This document shows, piece after piece, positions 44,979 through 56,021 of a DNA stretch of 64,000 nt. The stretch spans positions 29,067,298 through 29,131,297 of the forward strand of contig OX393557.1 in the NCBI GenBank assembly GCA_947650365.1. The letters are read 5' to 3'. This DNA comes from Chamaelirium japonicum. Taxonomy: Eukaryota > Streptophyta > Magnoliopsida > Liliales > Melanthiaceae. The position numbers were made by a program, and so were the translations under genes. Within the stretch, counting starts at the first letter, position 1, and every line of letters begins with the position of its first letter. A model generated the notes under the pieces. The model was not told the origin of the DNA and did no database searches. It saw only the letters and a program-made list of their open reading frames with translations.

Positions 44979-46860
44979 TCAAACCCTACTAGATCGGAGA
45001 ATCCGAAAAATCACGGCGAGAAAGATCACAAGGGGGAGGGGGGGGGGGCTTTCTCTCCCCAGCACAACCCCTTGCAGCGCGCTCTCCCTATCGGCAGAGA
45101 CCCTCATGGGCAGAGGGAGCGATGCCAGGATCCGGGACGAGTAGTTTCGGCAGTGGAACTCCTCGCCGGGGGAGGGATTCACCATCAGCCCCCTCGTTGT
45201 AGCCGAGGGCGTCGTACCTGAGGTCCGCGGAGTAATAGCAGCGCCTGCCGACGTGGGAAGCGAGGTTCCGTCGCCCCCCCCCGGTGAGAATAGGAACTAG
45301 AGATTGCAAAGAATGATGAACTAGAGATTACAAAGAGAAGGACTAGTGGGATTGTTTTGTACGGTTTGACATGCCTCTTCTATATCATCACTATATATAA
45401 TGTACAGGTTACACTCATAAGGGAATTAATCCCATCCTATACAATATAAGCTTTTATGGTAACCATGCAATGCTGGAATGAATCCCATTCAATGCTGAAT
45501 GGATCCCATCATATACAATATGAGCTGTTATGGTAACCATGCAATGCTGGAATGAATCCCATTCAATGCTGGAATAGATCCCATCGTATAAAGCTATTAT
45601 GGTGATTATTCAATGCTGAATGAATCCCTTGATTGCTGCAATATCCAGCTGCAACCAACAGTTGTGATGATTGCTTGATCAATGGCACGATCGGTGGCAT
45701 GGTGAGGAGCGGCAATCCAGCGTAGACATCGCACATCTCCCCTCAAGCTCACGATGGGTGAACCCGTAAGGAGAGCTTGTCCCGAAGCCAGAGAAATCGC
45801 GGGCTAGGAAGAGACTTTGTAAAGATATCAACGACTTGATCTTTCCTGGGCATGTGAGAGACAATGACATCACCCCGAAGTACATGATCTCGTATAAAGT
45901 GGACGTCGATATCAATGTGTTTCGTCCTGCTGTGGAAAACATGATTCTTGGCCATGTGGAGTGCACTAATGTTGTCGCAGAGGAGTAAGGGGGTTCCAGA
46001 TAAGTGGACGCGAAGATTCCCATGCCCCCTCAAAACCGGTGATGAGAAGGAGGGGGCAACAATATATAAAGATGTGGAACTCCCACCCCTTTACCGATGT
46101 GGGACTATTCTCAACACCCATCCGCACGCAGAGCGCCTCTCGAAAGAGGGTGTGACGGGACCATATAAAGTTGAGACGAGGTGGGACCAAGCTCTGATAC
46201 CATATGAGAATAGAAACTAGAGATTGCAAAGAAGGATGAACTAGAGATTACAAAGAGAAGGACTAGTGGGATTGTTTTGTACGGCTTGACATGCCTCTTC
46301 TATATCATCACTATACATAATGTAGAGGTTACACTCATAAGGGAATGAATCCCATCCTATACAATATAAGCTTTTATGGTAACCATGCAATGCTAGAATG
46401 AATCCCATTCAATGCTGAATGGATCCCATCATATACAATATGAGTTGTTATGGTAACCATGCAATGCTGGAATGAATCCCATTCAATGCTGGAATGGATC
46501 ACATTGTATACAAGCTATTATGGTGATTATTCAATGCTGAATGAATCCCTTGATTGCTGCAATATCCAGCTGCAACCAACAACTGTGATGATTGCTTGAT
46601 CAATGGCACGATTGGCAGCATGGTGAGGAGCGGCAATCCAGCATAGACATCGCCCAACCCCCCCCCCCCCCCCCCCCGAGGTTCGGCAGCTCCGACGGCT
46701 TCTACGGGATCCAGTTAGAGTGCGACTGGGTATGAGACGCTGGCGTTATTCAGGGCCTCCGCCTTCGGCGACGGCAGACGGGCAGAAGCAGGAGGTGAAG
46801 CAGATCGCAGAGTGGTGCCGCCGCATCATGGAGAGAGCGAGGATAAGGAATTGGTGACGG
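44979..46860 (-). pseudogene. Small plant gene of unknown function split by a Copia element
   Basis: The right piece (about 46746-46826) starts MMRRHHSAICFTSCFCPSAV. The left piece (about 44979-45285) contains SHVGRRCYYSADLRYDALGY and, in a shifted frame, EEFHCRNYSSRILASLPLP. The SADxRYDxLxY block followed by an F...SSR...P tail resembles a family of short plant proteins of unknown function; this is recalled, not tested. A reduced Copia element (45287-46650) separates the pieces, and frames do not line up within them, so the gene appears dead. Low certainty. Confidence 0.4.
45287..46650 (-). mobile_element. Reduced Ty1/Copia element with two LTRs
   Basis: Direct repeats of about 440 bases at 45287-45725 and 46203-46650 (gagaataggaactagagatt ... 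agcggcaatccagc) are the LTRs. Reading on the minus strand, a primer site tggtatcagagcttggtccc follows the right-hand LTR and a polypurine tract precedes the left-hand one. Between them lies only a Copia RNase H end (PLLLCDNISALHMAKN, FHSRTKHIDIDVHFIRDHVL, SLPSPRFLWLRDKL). Family Ty1/Copia; broken, probably fairly young because the LTRs are close to identical by eye. Confidence 0.88.
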
Positions 46861-46867
46861 GTTGAGG

Positions 46868-46868
<1 letters not shown>

Positions 46869-46912
<44 letters not shown>
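46869..46912. repeat. (TC)n microsatellite
   Basis: About 22 uninterrupted CT units between the split small gene and a SINE-like block at 46915-47110. Confidence 0.95.
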
Positions 46913-46914
<2 letters not shown>

Positions 46915-46916
<2 letters not shown>

Positions 46917-47110
46917 GGTGAGGTTCCCTGTTCGACTCGCAGTATGGACACCCTGGAGTGGAGGGAACTTTCCCTCAATGCTGTTGTGTCTTGTTTGCAC
47001 GTGCGAATCCTGGCCGTTGATGTTCTTCCCCGTTTCGATCTCCGGACCTCTAGGAGACTTTGAGCCCTTGTTCTGACGCTCTGACGTAGGATCGTTTGGC
47101 CAGTCAAATA
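46915..47110 (+). repeat. SINE-like repeat, second copy
   Basis: Related to 19725-19935. It contains ggttccctgttcgactcgca (B-box-like), gcgaatcctggccgttgatg and gatctccggacctct, and ends before gtttggccagtcaaataact. Confidence 0.45.
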
Positions 47111-47186
47111 ACTAGCAACCCAAACTTAATGCATAAAAAATACCCGATGTGTCCCTACAGAATCCCAAGTGGATTGCTATGCACAT

Positions 47187-47895
47187 CTAGGGATGGCAAC
47201 ATGATGGGTTAAATGGAAAATTCAACCCTATTGAACCAGGTTTGGGATGGAACTTGTTGGGTTTGGGCAGGTTTGGGATTTACGAAATAAACCCGATTGG
47301 GTTTGGGACGGGGTCGGGATTAGCCTACCCCGACCCGATCCGACCCGACCCAATTACATATATGTTATTTCTTTTGTAGTTTGATGCTTTACTCATATTT
47401 AGTCTATTATCTTATTTTATGTTGTACCAATATTATATTTAAGAAGAGTAATACAACTTATGTCTTTTGTTTTTAAAACTTCTAGAATATATTTGATTTA
47501 ATTATAGATAAGTTCATTGTGTTTAACTAGTTGTAGACTGGTAGTAAGTTGTAAACATTTTCATTGTATTGTATATGTTTAATTCATTCAAAGTTTATAT
47601 ATTTAAAACATAAAAACTATTGTTTTACGTTATAATGAATCTAGATCTCAATATGTGCTCATTGCTTCTATTAACGAAAATAAGTTTAGTTCAAAATATA
47701 ATCAACTAATTTGGACTTGTCTTATATAAACATAATTGGGATGGGACGGGACGGGACGAGTTTGGATTTTTGTTAGTATGAGTGGGACGGGTTTGAGATT
47801 GATCATTCAAACCCGACACGGGTTTGGGACAAGATATTCCTTAGCGGGACAGGGTCGGGATGGGCCGAACCGTCCCAAACCCGACCCATTACCAT
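47187..47895. mobile_element. hAT-like element with 8-bp target duplication
   Basis: It begins ctagggatggcaac and ends ccgacccattaccat. Flanks atgcacat (47179-47186) and atgcatat (47896-47903) are an 8-base duplication with one mismatch. The interior is rich in gggacggg / acccgac. The unit it entered (gtttggccagt...ggttgctcctgt) is repeated intact at 47967-48100. Confidence 0.7.
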
Positions 47896-48099
47896 ATGCA
47901 TATTGTGTCGGCCAATCGACATGTTATCGGTTGCTCCTGTCCGACATAAACCTGCCGTATGACCGTTTGGCCAGTTAAATAACTAGCAACCCCAACTTAA
48001 TACATTAAGAAATACCGGATGTATCCCTACAGAATCCCAAGTGGATTGATATGCACACGTGTCGACCAATTGACGTGTTATCGGTTGCTCCTGTTCAAC

Positions 48100-49560
48100 A
48101 TGGTGTGGTCTATGTCGGTCAGGAGCAACTAACAACCATATCGGTTTAGAGCGACCAACAACCATGTCCGTCGGGAGCGGTCACATCTGTAGGAATGAGA
48201 ATAAATAAAAACGAAGGGAGAGGGGGAGGAGGAAGATATGGGTAGTGGTATAAATAAAAATAGATTGTGGTGCGCATGATATGGACGGTGTTATTAACAC
48301 CCTTTAGGATTCCACCTCAATAAAAGAAACACACCATAAAAAATTACAAAAATAAATCATATTTACTTTTCAACAAGTTGTTTTAGAAAATTATAAAATA
48401 ATAAAACTAGTAGAAAAGATAGGAAAGTTTTGAAATTTTGAATTAAGGGTCAAATCACATGTTCAATAGGCAGGTACGGGATTTTTTAAAAAAGTATGAC
48501 CGCATTTTGAATAGGCGGGCAAGGAATAAAAAAATTTCTTTTAAACTTGCCCCTATTTGAATAAGCGGGTAACGTTTTATTTTCAATCTGGTCATTGGTT
48601 GAATTTTGGGCAATGATTTTTTTTTAAGATGGCCACTAGTTGAATGAGTGCCATATAATATTTTTGAAAGGAGTCCTTACTTGTAAGATAGGAGTGCAAC
48701 CAAGTTGCTTACTTGTATTTGTGTAAGTTGGCCTCAATCCCACGCGGTCTTTGTCGACCTCCCACATGACTTTGCAACCTTCCACACGATCTTCGCCAAC
48801 CTTCCAAGCCCTCACCTCTCACGATCTTTACCGAATGAATAACACAACCCTCACCTCCCATGCAACCTCCCAAGCCCTCATCATCTCCCGCAATCTTCTG
48901 TGAATGAACACCACAACCCTCACCTCCCGTGCTTATGTAAAAGATTCCAAAATTTAATTTAAAGGGACTTAGTGATAGCTCCCGATAAAGGTATCAACTT
49001 GCAATAAGCCCTCCTACAAGTTCCGTATTGCAATAGCTCCCTCCCAAAATCCTACTGAACCAAATAGAAAAAAAGGCCGACTAAATAGTTACTCTTTTTT
49101 ACCTAATTGTTACTCTTTATGTGTGAGACATAATCGACTTGGTTTCACATAGTTAAATGTATTTTTTGTCATAAAGATAATTATATTGTAGCCAGATGAA
49201 CAAAAATATCACTACAATCAATCAACAATTAAGGCATTTTACATATGAAGAAGGATAAAGAGTGAATGGCACTTTGGTCATTTTCAAAAATCTGTTAGAC
49301 GTATCAAACTTAGATCGTGATGCATATATCCCACATGCATTTATGAGTGACTACAGATAATAAAATATGTATCATAAGGACCACAACTAAAAGTTTTTGT
49401 TTCGGTGTGCCTATACTAAACCGATCTGTTTCTCAAGGACCTATGGCACATTACCCCTTAAATATATGAGCCTTGGCAATTTACTCTAAAGTTGAATGAG
49501 AACCTCTACCTTCATACAAATGAGAGATGGATACGTAAGAAATAGTTGTCCTTGCAATGC
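48100..49560. other. Gene-free region downstream of HHP
   Basis: AT-rich with loose repeats (cacctcccatgcaacctccc, gaataggcgggcaa). No coding or RNA gene seen. Confidence 0.45.
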
Positions 49561-49563
49561 TTT

Positions 49564-49637
49564 ATCTACATGATGTATATATGGTTCCCTCTTTAAGAAT
49601 GTCAATTGCATGATGTATATATGGTTCCCTCTTTAAA
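49564..49637. repeat. Tandem duplication in the HHP 3' flank
   Basis: catgatgtatatatggttcc and the following ctctttaa occur twice, 42 bases apart, about 110 bases beyond the HHP stop codon. Confidence 0.9.
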
Positions 49638-49747
49638 ACTTGTTGGGGTGCCAAATATGGCTCCAGTGACAATTGGCCATACGCAGTACAGTACAAAAGA
49701 TATTTGTATCATGAAAAGGTTCGCCCTTCTACCAAGGGATGAAGCTC

Positions 49748-51833
49748 CTAAATTGAACACCCATCCATGTCCCTCCACTGCAAATAGACCAACCCAGCAA
49801 GGTATTGAGCGTACGTCCCTGCAATGACCATCACATGGAATAGTTGGTGGCTGTGCCCGACGATGTCGAACCTCCCTGGCATCCACCGCTCTGGCACCCT
49901 CATCGCGTAGACCACCACCCCGACCCCGTAGCATGCCTTCATCAACAACTCGTACCCCGTCGAGGCGATCGCCTCCGGGCGATGGTTGAACGCCACCACC
50001 TTGTGCAGTATTGGCACCCACCCTGAGAGAGCCATGAAGTCGAAGAGCAAGAGCCGGACCTTCCGGAACTCGAGGGTCTGGAAGACGGGCACAAGGGAGC
50101 CCAAGACGGTGGCGACTCCTAGGACGGTGATGAAGCTGGTGTAGAGGTAGCGGAAGAAGGGGTCACACATGAAGCTGTAGTAGATGATCATGTGGATGGA
50201 GGTGACGATGAGGGTCGCAATTCCGGTGTAGTCGAGCCGGAGCATCCTGTAAGAACACTGCTTGGAGTGACAGGAGAGGAGGTGGCAGGCGCTGCTTGAG
50301 AAGAGGCAGAACATCGCTCCGCATAAGAACACGAAGAACGGCCAACGAGTGACTGGCTGCACCATAGATGGCACGACGGTGGAATTAGACGAATTGTCTT
50401 TCACACCGCTCTGTGATTACAAAAAGAATAGGGTTAGAACAAAATTCATCAGTAACTCTAACCATAGTAATTGGATAGCATGTAACTGTTATCATCAAGG
50501 CTCTACTACAGTGATTTTCACCGTAGCAGCAATCCAAAACCTAATGAATTTATTGTAACTACTATAGTGATTTTCACCGTGGCTAATAAAAAACATTTGT
50601 AGCAATGATACACAATTATATTAAAATAATACTCAATTTAATTGAGTATTATTATGTATATTTGAGTATCATTCAAAACCACTGTAGCTGCTATAGTATT
50701 TTTCACTGTGACTGTTAAATATACTTCCCTATAATAAATTCATTATAGCAATGAGACTTAATTATATACAATTAATACTCCATTTAATTAAGTATTATTT
50801 TGTATATTTGAGTACCATTTAAAACCACTAAAGAAATTTTGAGTATCTTTTTTTAAATGCTAAATACCATTTAAAATGATACTCAATTATATAAAAATGA
50901 TACTCAATTATATAAAAATGATACTCAATGCTACAGTGATTTCATTGTATGGAATTGAATATTAATTTTATATAATTGAGTATCATTTTAAATAAATATA
51001 GCAGCTATAGTGAAATCATTGTATTACTACAGTGAAATCACTCAATGATATGAAATGATCGATATTTAGCGCTACAATGATTTCAAAGTAGGGAATTGAG
51101 TATCATTATTATAAAATTGTGTATTATTGTTACAATGATTTCACTGTAGCAAAGGTTTTTTAGTAGCCACGACATAGTCACTATAGTAGCTACAGTGATT
51201 TCATTGTAGTTGCTACAGTGAACTCATTGAAGCAGCTATAATGAGACCACTATCGGTTTCGAAACTATACATTAATTTCGTAGGGATTAGGAGCGGTTCT
51301 ATAGACAGTGAAAGTTTTGGTAAATTTGGTAAGTTAACACAATAATTTAGGTTTTTAGTAATCAATTGAGTCGTTGCAATTAATATACTGACACATGGAT
51401 CTATGCTAAGAGGATGAAGTTGTTGGGACTTATCATAAAAGAAAAATGTTTAAAATGAGTGATTGTTATCCGCTCCTATTTTTTTTGTGGGCGCAAATAA
51501 CATTAGATATCGCGGGGATGCAGGATTTACCAGAACACTCTTGTAGGTTTGGTTGGCCGGCGAAAACTTCTCCAGCGAGAAGTCGGCGAGAACTAATTGA
51601 GAAAGATGGCAATTTGACAAAGATGAAAGCATCTCCGGCGCCGCATAAGTTGAGGCTATGGTGTAGCCTACACTTGAAGCATTCAGCAAGCCGACGGGGG
51701 AAGATGGCTGTATCATGCGGTGATCGGCACTCGACGTCATGTACAAGGGGGCCATCTTGACGGCGCTGACGGCGAGCGCAAGAAAGATGAAGAATCCAAT
51801 CAAGTGCCTGTATCATGAAACATTCGAGTGAGA

Positions 51834-51929
<96 letters not shown>

Positions 51930-52174
51930 GTCCAGATGTTGAGGGTCTCGTTGTGGATGGCGAAGACGCTGAGGATGGTCTGTTTGAGGGGCCATTCGCA
52001 GCGGTAGTAGTGGAGTATGAACTTGTTGTCCTTGAGGTAAGCCGGCAAGGAATGGAACCCCACCAGCTCGTACTTGGCTTCGTCCTCCTTGCAGCAGGGT
52101 CTCTTCTCTTCCTCCCCTTCCTTGGCATTACAGGACGAGCAGGTTGTGGGATTTTCAAAGCTCACAACGTCCAT
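49748..52174 (-). CDS. Heptahelical transmembrane protein (HHP4/PAQR family)
   Basis: Three exons on the minus strand: 51930-52174, 51531-51807 and 49748-50410 (1185 bases, 394 aa), joined in frame at GT-AG sites. PAQR proteins (adiponectin/progestin receptor relatives; HHP1-5 in Arabidopsis) are seven-helix membrane proteins with a zinc site and likely hydrolase or receptor roles; plant HHPs are linked to sugar, hormone and stress responses. N-terminal cytosolic block: [54 protein letters not shown] (TM1). Exon 2 encodes a divergent luminal loop ending ANQTYKSVL. Exon 3 has RPVTRWPFF-like [12 protein letters not shown], the [11 protein letters not shown] helix (H217), RLDYTGI (D234) and GHSHQLFHV (H362, H366), the expected zinc ligands. 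The start is the only Met upstream of the conserved block. Intron 1 is mostly a (CT)n tract. Confidence 0.93.
50411..51530. repeat. HHP intron 2, full of ctacagtgatttcactgtag-type motifs
   Basis: The 1.1 kb intron contains many degenerate copies of ctacagtgatttca / tgaaatcactgtag and gatactcaattatataaaa, often in inverted pairs (for example 50510-50590, 51110-51245). It looks like a MITE with internal repeats or a cluster of them; ends not resolved. Confidence 0.55.
51837..51924. repeat. (AG)n microsatellite making up most of HHP intron 1
   Basis: 88 bases of AG repeat. On the gene strand this is (CT)n starting 5 bases after the donor gtaag (51929) and filling 88 of the 122 bases of intron 1, which ends in ...tgatacag at 51808. 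Confidence 0.95.
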
Positions 52175-52464
52175 GGTATCCGAGCTTTGGATTTCCCACG
52201 AAAGGAGCTCAGAAGGGTGGGTCGGAGTGCCGATGTTGCAGGGGGATGGGATTTCGATCTATTTATAGGGCCCATGATTCGTGGAAAGTGTTGGTGTAGA
52301 AGCTGGCTGGCTAGGGTTTGGTCTAAAATCAGCGCTACGTTCATTAATGCTTTGAATTCCATGGAGAGGGCGGCAGCCTCGTCTAGCTCTCAACTCAAGA
52401 GAATCCTGGAATGGACGTTGGTGATTGAGTTTGAGTACAGTATAGATGAGTGGAATTGGCTTTT

Positions 52465-52522
<58 letters not shown>

Positions 52523-52702
52523 TGTAGTCGCGTATCAAAAAAGACGGAGACTCTTTGTAGTCAAATAGGGCGATGGCTGTTCAGACTGAACCGGCTTTAA
52601 TTGGTTGATGACGGTCCGGAGTTGGCGCTGAAAGTGCATGGTACGTATCGCGTGAGCCGTTCCTTTTTTTCTTTTGATGGTAGGAGAAATATAATAATAA
52701 AT
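52175..52702. promoter_or_regulatory. HHP upstream region with (GA)n tract
   Basis: Upstream of the HHP start lies a leader region, a (GA)26 tract at 52468-52519 (CT on the gene strand, as in plant GAGA/CT-rich promoters), and no clear TATA box. Promoter role is inferred from position only. Confidence 0.4.
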
Positions 52703-53835
52703 GGGAAATTTTATTCATACCCCATAAATCTGTAATTAGCCCCCATTTCCAACAAACTTGAACACACCCCATTTTTTTTTTCATACCCCATTCCTATCCC
52801 AAAAATACCCTTCCCCCTTACACCCCACCTTCAATACACCCCAGTTAAATGGCCCGCCCCAACTTGATTATACCCCAATCAAACACATAGCCCCTTAAAT
52901 ATACCCCAATTATATGCACTCTTGAATACACCCCACTCTTAAATAAACCCCATGCAGTTGGCTGATACTTGAAGGCACAAGTAGAGCTGCAACTTGGGCG
53001 GGCCAATCTAAACCCAACCCGAGTCCAACCCGAACCCAACCCGAATTTGGGCGGGCTAATCCGAGCTTAACCCGAATTATTTCTCCTTGACCCGACAGGA
53101 CCCGACACGAAATTAGCGGGTCTGGGACAAGGCTAAACGGGTTCGAGTCGTAAACGGGTCGACACGATAGACCCGTTTAATAAACGGGTCGGGTCCGGTC
53201 CGGGTTTAGGGTCTGGACACGGTAGACCCGGAAAGACCCGTTTAGTATTCAACGGGTCGTGTCGTGTCGTGTCGGGTCGGGTCTACCAGCAATCCAATAC
53301 TATAATATATAATACCAGTGGGTCTTTCGGGTCAGGTCGGGTCAAGTCGGATTGGGTCGGATCGGGTCAACTAAATAGATCCGGGTGGTAAACGGGTCTT
53401 ATCGTGTCTGCCTATTTATTAGTGAGTCAGGTACGGGTTTAGGATCTAGACACAATTAGTTAAACGGGTCGGGTCCGGGTCTAGGGGTTTTGGACACAAC
53501 ACGAAACTAGACACGACACGAACCCGACACGGCACGACTCATTGCCACCCCTAACTGCAACTTGGGCGGGCCAACCCAAACCCAACCCGACTTTGGGCGG
53601 GTTAACCCAAACCCACCCCGCACAACCCGGACAACCCGACGGGTTGGGCTTGGGCTAAGTTTAAACAAACATTGGGTTGGGTTGGGGGTACAAAAGACGC
53701 TGAACAGCGGCTTTGGGGTTTGGGGTACAAAAAAAAGGGCATTGTTGGTATTAAAGGATTGTTGAGTAAGTTATTGAGAAACGCTAGGGATACGGGGGCT
53801 AATTACAGATTTTTGGGGTATGAATAATATTTCCC
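52703..53835. mobile_element. TIR element A (GGGAAATTTTATTC family), 8-bp target duplication
   Basis: Left gggaaattttattcatacccc-type end followed by atctgtaattagcccc; right end inverted gggaaatattattcatacc with the same continuation. Flanks taataaat (52695-52702) and taataaat (53836-53843) are identical. The interior contains short-period aatacacccca motifs and a nested gggtcgggt-rich block (52985-53640) whose flanks repeat ctgcaacttgggcgggcca. A second member is at 55384-56013. Confidence 0.85.
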
Positions 53836-53844
53836 TAATAAATA

Positions 53845-54072
53845 GGGTTATTTTGACTTTGCCCCCCAAATTTTGCCTTGAATTAGACTTTACCCCCCAC
53901 ATTTTCATTAATTAGACTTTAAGAAAAAGGGTGAGCTGACGGAAAAGAAATAACGTTTTGGGGGGTGAGTTGACGGAACAGTTAGTTTTGGGGGGTAAAG
54001 TCTAATTAATGAAAATGTGGAGGGTAAAGTCTAATTCAAGTCAAAATTTGGGGGGCAAAGTCAAAATAAACC
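53845..54072. mobile_element. Foldback MITE inserted at the end of element A
   Basis: Arms of about 80-100 bases (gggttattttgactttgccc, ttgaattagactttaccccc, attttcattaattagacttt and their complements). Flanking 9-base duplications taataaata at 53836-53844 and 54073-54081 are perfect. The left one overlaps the right target duplication of element A, so this MITE came later. Confidence 0.88.
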
Positions 54073-54230
54073 TAATAAATATCTAACAAATGTCAAGAGG
54101 TTGGTGTGGCCGACGACTTTGGGGGTGATATAGTGCCAACTCAGCTTTGGGGGGGGTGGGGGGGGGGGGAGGAGGAGACATGTGTTTCCAACCGTCCCCC
54201 CATGAGAACGATTTTGTTCCAACCTCCTTA

Positions 54231-54832
54231 GAGCATCTTCAACCATTCCCTCTATATTGTCATTGCCAAATAAAAATATTCTCCAAATATTCTTAAATGG
54301 AGGCCTTTCATCTCCAACCATAGCGTCTATATTTTAGCATCTTCAAGAAATATACCTTATTTTATTTTACTTTTAAATATTAGAATAAAAATTCATTAAC
54401 AAGAATAAACATTAACAAAAATAATTATAAAATAAGTAATTAAATAATAATATAATAACAAATATTAAGATAAAATTTATAAACATTTTAAACATATGCC
54501 TCTATTTTAATTTCTTATTTTTTAAGTTATTTTAAAAGACACTTAATTATTTAAAAATAACTCCAAAAATATTAGATATTTGTCTCTTTTCGAAGGTGTC
54601 GATGAGAGCTTTCCAACGGTACCAAATTTGTTAAAAACAGATTAATAAATTAATAAGTATACTTAGCTTAAAATATTTATGTATAAATTTAACAAAGGAT
54701 ATAGATGTCATTATATTTTAAATATATATGCCGGCCAAACAGTCCCCCGGCATATATGCAGGCTCATTTGGCAGGTGGTTGGAGGATCCCGTCCACCATA
54801 TATGGCGATATGGCGAATGGTTGGAGATGCTC
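54231..54832. mobile_element. Harbinger-type MITE with TTA duplication, nested in another foldback
   Basis: Left gagcatcttcaaccattcc, right inverted gagcatctccaaccattcg, flanked by TTA (54228-54230, 54833-54835). Outside it, gaacgattttgttccaacct (about 54206) has an inverted partner aggttggaacaaaatcgta (54928), so the MITE sits within a second palindromic element (about 54205-54950). Confidence 0.78.
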
Positions 54833-54950
54833 TTAAAGAGGTTGGAATATGATAAAAAGTATGAAATGACAAACAAATCCTTGGAATGGACCAATGAGAG
54901 AGAGCAGGATACTCCAACCTCTTTAAAGAGGTTGGAACAAAATCGTACTC

Positions 54951-55383
54951 GTCCTCCATCCATCAATTCTCATTTTGAGATATTATTAAAGGGTATTTTA
55001 CAAATCAAACACTACAATATTCTCTATTTACATATAAACCCCTATAAAGTGATATTTATATATAAACCCTTCAATTAAGTTAAATATTATTTATTCACCC
55101 CTGCAGTTAGCTGTCATCCAAAATAAGAGAATAATTAATATTTCAACCTTAATGTTTTACTTAAACTCTCTAAAAACCCCTCCAATGGGAGAGTTCTTCG
55201 GGTCAGTTATTTCTTCTTTAGATTAATGAAATAACAGTCGAATGAAGGAATATTTCAGAAATATTTTTTCAGTTTGGGATGCCGACTAGCTGAAGGGGTC
55301 GGTATGTAAATATTGACTTTGTAGGGGTTTATATATCAACAGAGAAGATTACAGGGACTATTTGTAAAAAACCTATTATTAAA
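54951..55383. other. Gene-free stretch between elements
   Basis: AT-rich, with aaacccctataaa / tatataaaccctt motifs and an inverted partner near 55320. Nothing else is supported. Confidence 0.4.
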
Positions 55384-55747
55384 GGGAAACTTTATTCGTA
55401 CCCCAAAAATCTGTAAGTAGCCCACGTCTCCGATCCGTTTCACAATAATTTACTCATAATTTTTTAAATACCAGTTATACCCTTATCTTATACCCCATAT
55501 ACATCTAAAACTTAACACAAAACATTTTAAATAAGGGGGCATTGATTGCAATTGGGAAGGATTGAGCAATGGCGATGGCTTGGTTGTGGCGTCAATGGCA
55601 GCGACATCGACAACAAGGCTTGAAGATCCTACTTCCCCCCAATCTGATTCCTCCATAGGTGGCAACAGGGCTTGAAGACCCACTTCCCCTGACCGGATTC
55701 TTCCATAGGAAATTAATCAAACCCCTCCAGCAATGGGTAAAGAAGAA

Positions 55748-55793
<46 letters not shown>

Positions 55794-56013
55794 CCCTGGT
55801 TCTCTATCCTTATGGGGCTTCAACATATGAAAGAAATGGGGTATGATCAAGATATGGCTGGTCATTTAAATGGGGGTGTATTCAAGATGGGGTGTAAGGG
55901 GTAAGGATATTTTTGGGATAGGAATGGGGTATGATCAAAGAAATCGGGGTGTGTTCAAGTTTGTTGAAAATAGGGGCTAATTATATATTTTTGGGGTATG
56001 AAAAAAACTTCCC
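55384..56013. mobile_element. TIR element B (GGGAAAYTTTATTC family), 8-bp target duplication
   Basis: Left gggaaactttattcgtaccc with aaaaatctgtaagtagccc, right inverted gggaagtttttttcatacc with aaaaatatataattagccc. Flanks ttattaaa (55376-55383) and ttattaaa (56014-56021) are identical. Contains a (CT)n microsatellite at 55751-55790. Confidence 0.85.
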
Positions 56014-56021
56014 TTATTAAA

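Noticed and set aside
51815-52600. 261-codon open frame on the plus strand
   Set aside because: It runs through two (GA)n microsatellites as RERERE repeats and is antisense to HHP exon 1; it is a repeat artefact.
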